A stretch of DNA of 64,000 bases from Chrysophaeum taylorii (taxonomy: Eukaryota > Sar > Pelagophyceae > Pelagomonadales > Pelagomonadaceae): positions 82,658 through 146,657 of the forward strand of contig JAQMWT010000331.1 in assembly GCA_029834535.1 (NCBI GenBank), written 5' to 3'. The stretch's first letter is position 1, and each line of letters begins with the position of its first letter. The notes under the pieces are model-generated. The model was not told the DNA's origin, ran no database searches, and saw nothing but the letters and a program-made list of their open reading frames with translations. The translations under genes and the position numbers were made by a program. Below are positions 10,164 through 20,585 of the stretch, piece after piece.

Positions 10164-12698
10164 CAAGTCCAGGCCAGTAAGTTCACCTAGTCCCCGTTAA
10201 GTTCACCTAGTCCCAATCTCTAACCCCAGTAAATTCGGCGTAAACCCACTCGTGCTCACATCCACTCTCCTTTGAACTCGTCGCCGTCACCCCCGCCAAT
10301 CTAAGCTGCTTTGATCCGCACACGCCGCTAACCTTTGAGTTTACTCTAAAAACCCCAGTAAGTTCACTTGGTCTCAGTAAGTTCGCCTGGTCACTAATTT
10401 CACCTAGTCCCAATCTCTAACCTCCGTAAGTTCACCTGGTTCCAGTAAGTTCACCTGGTCCCAGTAAGTTCACTTACAGTGCGCGTGTAGACGCCGGGAG
10501 GGGGCTTATAGGTATTGCGTAGCACGTGTGGGGTAGGGTGGAGTCGTCGACTCAGAAGAGCATATCCCCGGGGTTGCCGATCGACAGAGAGCCACGTAGA
10601 GCTGGACGTGACAGAAGACGGGCTTGGGCGAGAGGACGCCGACCTCGCGGGGCGTCTGGCCCTGGCTCTTGGTGATCGTTTGGCGTCGGCGGGCCTTAAG
10701 GGATACAGGTTGGAGGAGCCTCGGTGACACGACACGATCGATCATGTATCTGGTACCGTTGCAGTGGCCGTGCGACGGGTCGAGGTTGCGAAGACCTTAA
10801 GCTCGCGCTCAAAGTCAGCATGCCGTTGGTTGTCAGGGAGTCGAAAACTCGACTGTAAAGAGCGAGGCGTCGTCTTCCGACCCAACCTAGTCTGCCTAAA
10901 AGAACTCCGACGCCTCGTCTCCGGGAAAAAAAGGCCGCGGTCGTGCGCGCGTTGTCAGCATCGACAACATCGTTTCGACGGGGCGTGAGAATGGCGCGCT
11001 GAAAGAGCCGCCGCGGGTCGTGGAAATAGTCTGCGAGGTCGCCGTAGACGGCTTGGAGGATCACTGTCTGGCTCTCGCGTCTACCTGATCCTTACTCTCG
11101 CGCCTACCTGATCCTTACCCTAAATCGAGGGACAAACAGACTCGCCTCGGTTCTGGGTGGCACTTCTTTTCGCACAGGTAACGAGTTGCACCGTTGGCAC
11201 CACCTCCTCGCATCCGGTTGCCGCCTGGGGCGGGCACTCGAGACTGCGTGGGACGGACTTCGGGATGATCTCCGTACCACGCTGGCTTCCCACGGCGGCG
11301 CTGGTTCCGGCGACCCCGCCAACGTTCATCTCGTCGACGGTCCTCTCTCCCACGAATTCGTCTCCATGGGCGTCCTCGTCGACCCCACCATCTCGACACC
11401 CGTGCTCATACCCCAACTCCAGCGTGCTCTAACCTCCCAGCGCGAGACAGCTCGGGCCACTGCACTCCAGCGCCTTGCGGCCACCCTTCCCATCACCGAA
11501 GCACTTCGAGTAGCGGCGTCCTCATGGGATCGCTTCTCGACCACGTTCATCAGCTCGTGGCCCAGCTCTGGCCTTCAAATCCCCAACCGCTGCTGGGCTG
11601 AGATGTGTGCCCAGTACTTTGGCTACCCCTCTCCAGCTTGTTTGGGCCTCGTGGGCACTCGCATTCTGGGCACTGACGTCGTTCTCGACGCTCACGGCAA
11701 GGTGCTTCTCACGCAGGCCAACCTTGTCAACCGCGGAGGAGCGCGGACCACCTGGCATGACGGCCAGCTCGACTGCGTCCACGGCAGCGTCAAAGAGGCC
11801 GGCATCCCAGCCCTGTCCGAGGTTTTCGGCATCTTTGCTGACGTCGTCGCCCCTACCATTCGCACGCGCCTCTACGGCCGGTACCGAGGCAATCTCGCCC
11901 GACGTCAAGTCGTCCCAGACATCCTCACCACGCTCGACAACAAGGAGCAACTCTACGACATCAAAACCCTCGCTTGGGGTTCGTTGTACACCGCCCACGC
12001 CCTCCATCCCTCCCACCCGTCGCCTGTCGATCGGCGCGCAGCGCAAGTCCACTCCGAATACCTCGCTCACGCCCGCGGCATCGACGCCATCATCCCCCAG
12101 CCGGGTACAGCACCACCGCCTGGCTTCTTGGGCCCTGTCGAACAGCGGCTACGTAGCTACGGCACCGTCGCCGGCCTCGTCTTTGGTGCCTTCGGTGAGG
12201 CCAGCGCGGCGTGCCACGCTCTCGCCCAAACATGCGCAGAGCGCATCGCTGCGCGAACCTGGGTGACAAGCGGCTGCGCCAACTTCACAGAGGCAAAGGC
12301 GGCCCAAACTCGCCGCATCTACCGTGAGTGGGGGATCGCCAACGCATTAGGCCGGGCTCGCTGTGCCCTCACCGCCCTCACCCATGTCGCCGCCTCGGGG
12401 AACCCCGCCCAGGCCGCCCGATCCCAGCAGGACGTCACCCTTCGTCGCACATATGTCCGGCGGCAGCATGCGTACGACCTACGGGCGGGGCCCGTCCTCT
12501 CTTCGCCTGCCCCACGCCTCGGCGATGACCCCACTAGGTCCCGCGTACTTATCTCCGCCCGTCAAGCACATCCTTCATACCCCACAAACCCACCCACATC
12601 CTTCAGGCTCCCCACACACACCCCCCCCTCTTAGCAGTCGACATTTAAAGACAAACAGACAAACAGACAAACAAACATCTGTCGATTAGTAGTTAGGA
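10164..12698 (-). mobile_element. Helitron-derived unit 1 (longest copy, with nuclease-like ORF)
   Basis: In helicase orientation the unit reads: 5' end TCTACTAATCGACAG-like at ~12680, a (GTCT)n microsatellite, an antisense nuclease-like ORF (12634-11114), a GGTAAGGATCAGGTAGGCGCGAG leader near 11100, a helicase fragment (~11090-10470), a minisatellite of AGGTGAACTTACTGG units, and the 3' end GGCCTGGACTTG at ~10164. The helicase fragment has frame breaks relative to units 4, 7 and 8. This is the only unit that retains the 1.5-kb ORF; units 8 and the 57.2-kb insert keep only its distal end. Confidence 0.7.
11114..12634 (+). pseudogene. 5'-truncated PD-(D/E)xK nuclease-like ORF carried by the Helitron unit
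   Basis: An open frame of at least 482 codons runs to 12634. It is open upstream into the microsatellite with no ATG; the first ATG is at 11366, so it is probably a 5'-truncated fragment. Near 11910-11970 it reads PDILTTLDNKEQLYDIKTL: PD, twelve residues, then DxK. That matches a PD-(D/E)xK nuclease core and also the PD-X12-14-D motif of restriction-like endonucleases in R2/NeSL-type retrotransposons. Downstream are a GPVEQRLRSYGTVAGLVFGAFGE segment and a RIYREWGIANALGRARCALT helix. It could be the C-terminal endonuclease of a captured LINE or a Helitron accessory nuclease; no reverse transcriptase motifs are present. It lies antisense to, and 5' of, the helicase fragment. Confidence 0.5.
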
Positions 12699-13723
12699 CA
12701 AGTGCAGGCCAGTAAGTTCACCTACTCCCAATCTCTAACCCCAGTAAGTTCACCTGGTCCCAGTAAGTTCACCTGGTCAGTAAGTTCACCTAGTCCCAAT
12801 CTCTAACCCCAGTAAGTTCGGCGTAAACCCACTTGTGCTCACACCCACTCACCCCACTCTCCTTCGAGCTCGTCGCTCTCACCTCCGCCATTTTAAGCCG
12901 CTTTTATCCGTACACGCCGCTAGCCTTTGCGTTCACTTTTAAAACCCTCGTAAGTTCACTTCGTCCCATTAAGTTCACCTGGTCACTTAGTTCACCTAGT
13001 CCCAATCTCAAACCCCAGTAAGTTCACCTGGTCCCAGTAAGTTCACCTACCGTGCGCGTGTAGACGCCGGGAGGGGGCTTATCGGTGCGCAGCACGTGTG
13101 GGGTAGGGTGGAGTCGTCGACTCAGAAGAGGATATCCTCGGGGTTGCCGATCGACAGAGAGCCACGCAGAGCTGGACGTGGCAGAAGACGGGCTTCGCCA
13201 AGAGGACGCCGACCTCGCGGGGCGTCTGGCCCTGGCTCTTGGTGATCGTTTGGCGTCGGCGGGCCTTACGGGATACAGGTTGGAGGAGCCTCGGTGACAA
13301 CGACACGATCGATCATGTATCTGGTACCGTTGCAGTGGCCGTGCGACGGGTCGAGGTTGCGAAGACTTTAAGCTCGCGATCAAAGTCAGCATGCCGTTGG
13401 TTGTCAGGGAGTTCAAAACTCGACTGTAAAGAGCGAGGCGTCGGCTTCCGACCCAACCTAGTCGGCCGAAAAGAACTCCGACGCCTCGTCTCCGGGAAAA
13501 AAAGGCCGCGGTCATGCGCGCGTTGTCAGCATCGACAACATCGTTTCGACGGGGCGTGAGAATGGCGCGCTGAAAGAGCCGCCGCGGGTCGTGGAAACAG
13601 TCTGCGAGGTCGCCGTAGACGGCTTGGAGGATCACTGTCTGGCTCGCGCGCCTACCTGATCCTTACCCTAAATCGAGGGACAAACAAACAAACTAACAAA
13701 CATCTGTCGATTAGTAGTTAGGA
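12699..13723 (-). mobile_element. Helitron-derived unit 2
   Basis: A 1025-bp unit from CAAGTGCAGGCC to CATCTGTCGATTAGTAGTTAGG. The helicase fragment at ~13650-13050 (minus strand) encodes RAILTPRRNDVVDADNAR and KSQGQTPREVGVLLAKPVF in different frames. Flanking it are the AGTAAGTTCACC minisatellite and a short CAAACAAACAAAC tract. Confidence 0.75.
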
Positions 13724-14759
13724 CAAGTGCAGGCCAGTAAGTTCGCCAGTAAGTTCACCTGGTCCCAATCTCTAACCCCAGTAAGTCACCTGGCCCCAGT
13801 AAGTTCACCTAGTCCCAATCTCTAACCCCAGTAAGTTCGGTGTAAGCCCACTCGTGCTCACATCCACTCACCCCACTCTCCTTCGAGCTCGTCGCTCTCA
13901 CCTCCGCCAATCTAAGCTGCTTTGATCCGTACACGCCGCTCGCCTTTGCGTTCACTCTAAAACCCCCTGTAAGTTCACTTGGTCTCAGTAAGTTCACCTG
14001 GTCACTAAGTTCACCTAGTCCCAATCTCAAACCCCAGTAAGTTCACCTGGTCCCAGTAAGTTCACCTACAGTGCGCGTGTAGACGCCGGGAGGGGGCTTA
14101 TCGGTATTGCGCAGCACGTGTGGGGTAGGGTGGAGTCGTCGACTCAGAAGAGGATATCCTCGGGGTTGCCGATCGACAGAGAGCCACGTAGAGCTGGACG
14201 TGGCAGAAGACGGGCTTGGGCAAGAGGACGCCGACCTCGCGGGGCGTCTGCCCTGGCTCTTGTTGATCGTTTGGCGTCGGCGGGCCTTAAGGGATACAGG
14301 TTGGAGGAGCCTCGGTGACAACGACACGATCGATCATGTATCTGGTACCGTTGCAGTGGCCGTGCGACGGGTCGAGGTTGCGAAGACTTTAAGCTCGCGA
14401 TCAAAGTCAGCATGCCGTTGGTTGTCAGGGAGTTCAAAACTCGACTGTAAAGAGCGAGGCGTCGTCTTCCGACCCAACCTAGTCGGCCGAAAAGAACTCC
14501 GACGCCTCGTCTCCGGGAAAAAAGGCCGCGGTCATGCGCGCGTTGTCAGCATCGACAACATCGTTTCGACGGGGCGTGAGAATGGCGCGCTGAAAGAGCC
14601 GCCGCGGGTCGTGGAAATAGTCTGCGAGGTCGCCGTAGACGGCTTGGAGGATCACTGTCTGGCTCTCGCGCCTACCTGATCCTTACCCTAAATCGAGGGA
14701 CAAACAGACAGACAAACAAACAAACAAACAGACAAACATCTGTCGATTAGTAGTTAGGA
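13724..14759 (-). mobile_element. Helitron-derived unit 3
   Basis: A 1036-bp unit, same order as unit 2. The helicase fragment spans ~14670-14070 on the minus strand. A one-base loss in GGGGCGTCTGCCCTGG relative to neighbouring units adds another frame break. Confidence 0.75.
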
Positions 14760-15798
14760 CAAGTGCAGGCCAGTAAGTTCGCCAGTAAGTTCACCTGGTC
14801 CCAATCTCTAACCCCAGTAAGTTCACCTGGTCCCAGTAAGTTCACCTAGTCCCAATCTCTAACCCCAGTAAGTTCGGCGTAAGCCCACTCGTGCTCACAT
14901 CCACTCACCCCACTCTCCTTCGAGCTCGTCGCTCTCACCTCCGCCAATCTAAGCTGCTTTGATCCGTACACGCCGCTAGCCTTTGCGTTCACTCTAAAAA
15001 CCCCAGTAAGTTCACTTGGTCAAAGTAAGTTCACCTGGTCACTAAGTTCACCTAGTCCCAATCTCAAACCCCAGTAAGTTCACCTGGTCCCAGTAAGTTC
15101 ACCTACAGTGCGCGTGTAGACGCCGGGAGGGGGCTTATCGGTATTGCGCAGCACGTGTGGGGTAGGGTGGAGTCGTCGACTCAGAAGAGGATATCCTCGG
15201 GGTTGCCGATCGACAGAGAGCCACGTAGAGCTGGACGTGGCAGAAGACGGGCTTGGGCAAGAGGACGCCGACCTCGCGGGGCGTCTGGCCCTGGCTCTTG
15301 TTGATCGTTTGGCGTCGGCGGGCCTTAAGGGATACAGGTTGGAGGAGCCTCGGTGACAACGACACGATCGATCATGTATCTGGTACCGTTGCAGTGGCCG
15401 TGCGACGGGTCGAGGTTGCGAAGACTTTAAGCTCGCGATCAAAGTCAGCATGCCGTTGGTTGTCAGGGAGTTCAAAACTCGACTGTAAAGAGCGAGGCGT
15501 CGGCTTCCGACCCAACCTAGTCGGCCGAAAAGAACTCCGACGCCTCGTCTTCGGGAAAAAAAGGCCGCGGTCATGCGCGCGTTGTCAGCATCGACAACAT
15601 CGTTTCGACGGGGCGTGAGAATGGCGCGCTGAAAGAGCCGCCGCGGGTCGTGGAAATAGTCTGCGAGGTCGCCGTAGACGGCTTGGAGGATCACTGTCTG
15701 GCTCTCGCGCCTACCTGATCCTTACCCTAAATCGAGGGACAAACAGACAGACAAACAAACAAACAAACAGACAAACATCTGTCGATTAGTAGTTAGGA
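14760..15798 (-). mobile_element. Helitron-derived unit 4
   Basis: A 1039-bp unit. Its helicase fragment (minus strand, ~15700-15105) begins LQAVYGDLADYFHDP, then RAILTPRRNDVVDADNAR. In another frame it carries INKSQGQTPREVGVLLPKP and HVQLYVALCR. These are the PIF1/RecD-type C-terminal motifs of Helitron RepHel proteins (ERAIL...N..V...N; TINKSQGQT...LYVALSR). The ATPase motifs I-III, the Rep domain and the segment just before motif VI are missing. Confidence 0.75.
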
Positions 15799-16821
15799 CA
15801 AGTGCAGGCCAGTAAGTTCGCCAGTAAGTTCACCTGGTCCCAATCTCTAACCCCAGTAAGTTCACCTGGTCCCAGTAAGTTCACCTAGTCCCAATCTCTA
15901 ACCCCAGTAAGTTCGGCGTAAGCCCACTCGTGCTCACATCCACTCACCCCACTCTCCTTCGAGCTCGTCGCTCTCACCTCCGCCAATCTAAGCTGCTTTG
16001 ATCCGTACACGCCGCTAGCCTTTGCGTTCACTCTAAAAACCCCAGTAAGTTCACTTGGTCAAAGTAAGTTCACCTGGTCACTAAGTTCACCTAGTCCCAA
16101 TCTCAAACCCCAGTAAGTTCACCTGGTCCCAGTAAGTTCACCTACAGTGCGCGTGTAGACGCCGGGAGGGGGCTTATCGGTATTGCGCAGCACGTGTGGG
16201 GTAGGGTGGAGTCGTCGACTCAGAAGAGGATATCCTCGGGGTTGCCGATCGACAGAGAGCCACGTAGAGCTGGACGTGGCAGAAGACGGGCTTCGCCAAG
16301 AGGACGCCGACCTCGCGGGGCGTCTGGCCCTGGCTCTTGGTGATCGTTTGGCGTCGGCGGGCCTTAAGGGATACAGGTTGGAGGAGCCTCGGTGACAACG
16401 ACACGATCGATCATGTATCTGGTACCGTTGCAGTGGCCGTGCGACGGGTCGAGGTTGCGAAGACTTTAAGCTCGCGATCAAAGTCAGCATGCCGTTGGTT
16501 GTCAGGGAGTTCAAAACTCGACTGTAAAGAGCGAGGCGTCGGCTTCCGACCCAACCTAGTCGGCCGAAAAGAACTCCGACGCCTCGTCTCCGGGAAAATA
16601 AGGCGGCGGTCATGCGCGCGTTGTCAGCATCGACAACATCGTTTCGACTGGGCGTGAGAATGGCGCGCTGAAAGAGCCGCCGCGGGTCGTGGAAACAGTC
16701 TGCGAGGTCGCCGTAAACGGCTTGGAGGATCAATGTCTGGCTCGCGCGCCTACCTGATCCTTACCCTAAATCGAGGGACAAACAAACAAACTAACAAACA
16801 TCTGTCGATTAGTAGTTAGGA
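15799..16821 (-). mobile_element. Helitron-derived unit 5 (last in this orientation)
   Basis: A 1023-bp unit with its helicase fragment at ~16745-16145 on the minus strand. It is followed at 16822-16886 by only the 3'-end piece of another unit (ACAAGTGCAGGGCAGTAAG and minisatellite), where the array flips orientation. Confidence 0.75.
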
Positions 16822-16890
16822 CAAGTGCAGGGCAGTAAGTTCACCTAGTCCCAATCTCTTACCCCAGTAAGTTCACCTGGTCCCAGCAAG

Positions 16891-18023
16891 TCCTAACTAC
16901 TAATCGACAGATGTTTGTCTATCTGTCTGTCTGTTTGTCCCTCGATTTAGGGTAAGGATCAGGTAGGCGCGAGAGCCAGACAGTGATCCTCCAAGCCGTC
17001 TACGGCGACCTCGCAGACTATCTCCACGACCCGCGGCGGCTCTTTCAGCGCGCCATTCTCACGCCCCGTCGAAACGATGTTGTCGATGCTGACAACGCGC
17101 GCATGACCGCGGCCTTTTTTTCCCGGTGACGAGGCGTCGGAGTTACTTTTCGGCTACTAGGCTGGGTCGGAAGACGACGCCTCGCTCTTTACAGTAGAGT
17201 TTTCAACTCCCTGACAACCAACGGGATGCTGACTTTGAGCGCGAGCTTAAGGTCTTTGAAACCTCGACCCGTCGCATGGCCACTGCAACGGTACCAGATA
17301 CATGATCGATCGTGTCGTTGTCACTGAGGCTCCTCCAACCTGTATCCCTTAAGGCCCGCCGACGCCAAACGATCAACAAGAGCCAGGGCCAGACGCCCTG
17401 CGAGGTCGGCGTCCTCTTGCCCACAAGCCCGTATTCTGCCACGTCCAGCTCTACGTGGCTCTCTGTCGATCGGCAACCCCGAGGATACCCTCTTCTGGGT
17501 CGACGACTCCACCCTACCCCACACCTGCTGCGCAATACCGATAAGCCCTCCCGTGCGCCTACCTGATCCTTACCCTAAATCGAGGGACAAACAGACAGAC
17601 AGACAGACAAACATCTGTCGATTAGTAGTTAGGATAAGCCCCCTCCCGGCGTCTAACGCGCACTATAGGTTAACTTACTGGGACCAGGTGAACTTACTGG
17701 AACCAGGTGAACTTACTGGGGTTAGAGATTGGGACTAGGTGAACTAAGTGACCAGGTGAACTTACTGAGACCACGTGCGAACTTACTGAGGCTTTTAGAG
17801 TAAACTCAAAGCTTAGCGGCGTGTGCGGATCAAAGCAGCTTAGATTGGCAGGGGTGGGAGCGACGAGCTCAAAGGAGAGTGGGGTGAGTGGGTGTGGGTT
17901 TACGCCGAACTTACTGGGGTTAGAGATTGGGTTTACACCGAATTTACTGGGGTTAGAGATTGGGATAGGTGAACTTACTGGGGTTAGAGATTGGGAGTAG
18001 GTGAACTTACTGGCCTGCACTTG
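16891..18023 (+). mobile_element. Helitron-derived unit 6 (orientation reversed; nested end fragment)
   Basis: It starts TCCTAACTACTAATCGACAG with a (GTCT)n tract; the helicase fragment is on the plus strand at ~16975-17545. At ~17549-17632 an ~83-bp piece of the unit's own 5' end, in reverse orientation, interrupts ATAAGCCCCCTCCCGGCG and leaves a repeated ATAAGCCC(C)CTCCC on both sides. The unit ends GGCCTGCACTTG at 18023. Confidence 0.75.
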
Positions 18024-19079
18024 TCTTAACTACTAATCGACAGATGTTTGTTTGTCTGTCTGTCCCTCGATTTAGGGTAAGGATCAGGTAGGCGCGAGAG
18101 TAAGGATCAGGTAGGCGCGAGAGTATGGATCAGGTAGGCGCAAGAGCCAGACAGTGATCCTCCAAGCCGTCTATGGCGACCTCGCAGACTATTTCCACGA
18201 GCCGCGGCGGCTCTTTCAGCAGCGCGCCATTCTCACGCCCCGTCGAAACGATGTTGTCGATGCTGACAACGCGCGCGTGACCGCGGCCTTTTTCCCGGAG
18301 ACGAGGCGTCGGAGTTCTTTTCGGCAGACTAGGTTGGGTCGGAAGACGGCGCCTCGCTCTTTACAGTCGAGTTTTCGACTCCCTGACAACCAACGGCATG
18401 CTGACTTTGATCGCGAGCTTAAGGTCTTCGCAACCTCGACCCGTCGCACGGCCACTGCAACGGTACCAGATACATGATCGATCGTGTCGTGTCACCGAGG
18501 CTCCTCCAACCTGTATCCCTTAAGGCCCGCCGACGCCAAACGATCACCAAGAGCCAGGGCCAGACGCCCCGCGAGGTCGGCGTCCTCTTGCCCAAGCCCG
18601 TCTTCTGCCACGTCCAGCTCTACGTGGCTCTCTGTCGATCGGCAACCCCGAGGATATCCTCTTCTGAGTCGACGACTCCACCCTACCCCACACGTGCTGC
18701 GCAATACCGATAAGCCCCCTCCCGGCGTCTACACGCGCACTGTAGGTGAACTTACTGGGACCAGGTGAACTTACTGGGGTTTGAGATTGGGACTAGGTGA
18801 ACTAGTGACCAGGTGAACTTACTGGGACCAGGTGAACTTACTGGGTTTTAGAGTAAACTCAAAGGGTTGGCGGCGCGTGCGGATCAAAGCAGCTTAGATT
18901 GGCGGGGGTGAGAGCGACGAGCTCAAAGAGTGGGTGTGAGCACGAGTGGGTTTACTCCGAACTTACTGGGGTTAGAGATTTGGGCTAGGTGAACTTACTG
19001 ACCAGGTGAACTTACTGGGACCAGGTGAACTTACTGGGGTTAGAGATTGGGACTAGGTGAACTTACTGGCCTGCACTTG
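18024..19079 (+). mobile_element. Helitron-derived unit 7
   Basis: A 1056-bp unit with its helicase fragment at ~18150-18745, plus strand. Frames here show PGDEASEFFSAD-equivalent DNA and ITKSQGQTPREVGVLLPKP. It ends GGCCTGCACTTG directly against the next unit. Confidence 0.75.
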
Positions 19080-19835
19080 TTTCTACTAATTGGCAGGTGT
19101 TTGTCTGTCTGTCTGTCTGTCTCTAATGGTCGACTGCTAAGAGGGGGGCGTGTGTGTGGCGCATGAAGGATGTGGGTGGTTCTGCGGGGTAGGAGGGATG
19201 TGCCTGACGGGCGTAGATAGGTATGTCTGTCCCCGAATCAGGGCAAGGCTCAGGTAGGCGCGCGAGCCAAACATTGATCCTCCAAGCCGTCTACGGCGAC
19301 CTCTCGGACTATTTCCACGACCCGCGTCGGCTCTTTCAGCGTGCCATTCTCACGCCCCGTCGAAACGATGTTGTCGATGCTGACAACGCGCGAATGACCG
19401 CGGCCTTTTTTCCCGGAGACGAGGCGTCGGAGTTCTTTTCGGCCGACTAGGTTGGGTCGGAAGACGACGCCTCGCTCTTTACAGTCGAGTTTTCAACTCC
19501 CTGACAGCCAACGGCATGCTGACTTTGATCGCGAGCTTAAAGTCTTTGCAAGCTCGACCCGTCGCACGGCCACTGCAACGGCACCCGATGCATCATCGAT
19601 CTTGTTGTGTCGTGTCACCGAGGCATCTTGTTGTGTCGTGTCACCGAGGCTCCTTCAACCAGTATCCCTTAAGCCCCGCCGACGCCAAACGATCAACAAG
19701 AGCCAGGGGCAGACGCCCCGCAAGGTCGGCGCCCTCTTGCCAAAGGCCCGTCTTCTGCCACCTCCAGCTCTACGTGGCTCTCTGTCGAGTCGGCAACCGC
19801 GAGGATATCCTCTTCTGGGTCGACGACTCCACACC
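19080..19835 (+). mobile_element. Helitron-derived unit 8, truncated by a gypsy LTR
   Basis: This unit keeps ~100 bp of the distal end of the nuclease-like ORF region (GTCGACTGCTAAGAGGGGGG at ~19128). Its helicase fragment (19262-19830) is the clearest copy: RAILTPRRNDVVDADNAR followed in frame by TAAFFPGDEASEFFSAD, then a stop. The unit stops at 19835, where the gypsy-1 LTR begins, which gives the relative order of insertion. Confidence 0.75.
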
Positions 19836-20158
19836 TGTGGCGGCAACTCCTGACCGCTAAGGCTTACCCTCCCTTTCTCGAGCCTTGATACTCGTTTAAC
19901 GGGACGCCTTTCCCTACCTTCCTAGTGACATCACACCTCTTTCTTTTGAGAAGCATTCTTGCAGCATGCTTGTAGCCTTCTTGCTATCATGTACCATCTC
20001 TCCATCTTGTTGAGAGGCTTGGTGAGCGTGAGCAAGGTGTGTGGCGAGCATATCCGACCCCGAGTCCGTGTTTTCCTCGTTCAGTGAGGTCTAGGACGGG
20101 TCGTTGAATGCCCCCTTTATCACCCGGGGGTCGGGAGTGGTTTTTCTGTGCCGCCATA
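19836..20158 (+). repeat. Gypsy-1 5' LTR
   Basis: A 323-bp sequence bounded by TGTGGCG and CGCCATA, nearly inverted ends. The opening TGTGGCGGCAACTCC and CTAAGGCTTACCC match the gypsy-2 LTR; the interior has diverged but keeps a TGACATCA site near 19927. Confidence 0.75.
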
Positions 20159-20160
20159 CG

Positions 20161-20183
20161 TGGTCGAGGACACGAGATCGTGC
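20161..20183 (+). promoter_or_regulatory. Gypsy-1 candidate tRNA primer-binding site
   Basis: TGGTCGAGGACACGAGATC starts two bases after the LTR end. Its complement ends ...TCGACCA, as expected for a tRNA 3' end, and gypsy-2 has TGG at the same spacing. Confidence 0.45.
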
Positions 20184-20585
20184 GACTACATCGGTCACCG
20201 ACGAACGAGTACTGCCTTACGTATTGTATTACGTGGTCCGGATTTGCACGTGTGACCTGATCAAGCACGCGGAGTTCCAGTGGACCGGTTTGCGTTGAGA
20301 ATATACGCGAACTTTGTTGTGTTCGTGCGTCCCGAGAGACGACGAACACGCGTGCGAGTTGGAAATCGCAGCGCATCTCCCAGGGATTGACTTTGGTATA
20401 GCTGAACGGCGGAAGCTGTTTGGCGAGTGGGATCGCTACCCACGGGCATTTTGGAATGCCAGCGGATTGGAATTCCGTGAGTCTGTTTTTACAGCGACAG
20501 ATAGCGTTGTTGGGATCAACGTGCATTACTTCGAGTGATCGGATCCGGACGTGTTTCGAGATTCCTCATCGACATTTGACACAGT

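Noticed and set aside
13660-13675. CCCTAAATCGAGGG / TTAGGG near Helitron ends as possible telomeric repeats
   Set aside because: A single TTAGGG-like word per unit, not tandem; part of the conserved unit end.
12699-16821. Regular repeats resembling a CRISPR-like array
   Set aside because: Units are ~1 kb with a helicase fragment and minisatellite; there are no short repeats with unique spacers and the context is eukaryotic.
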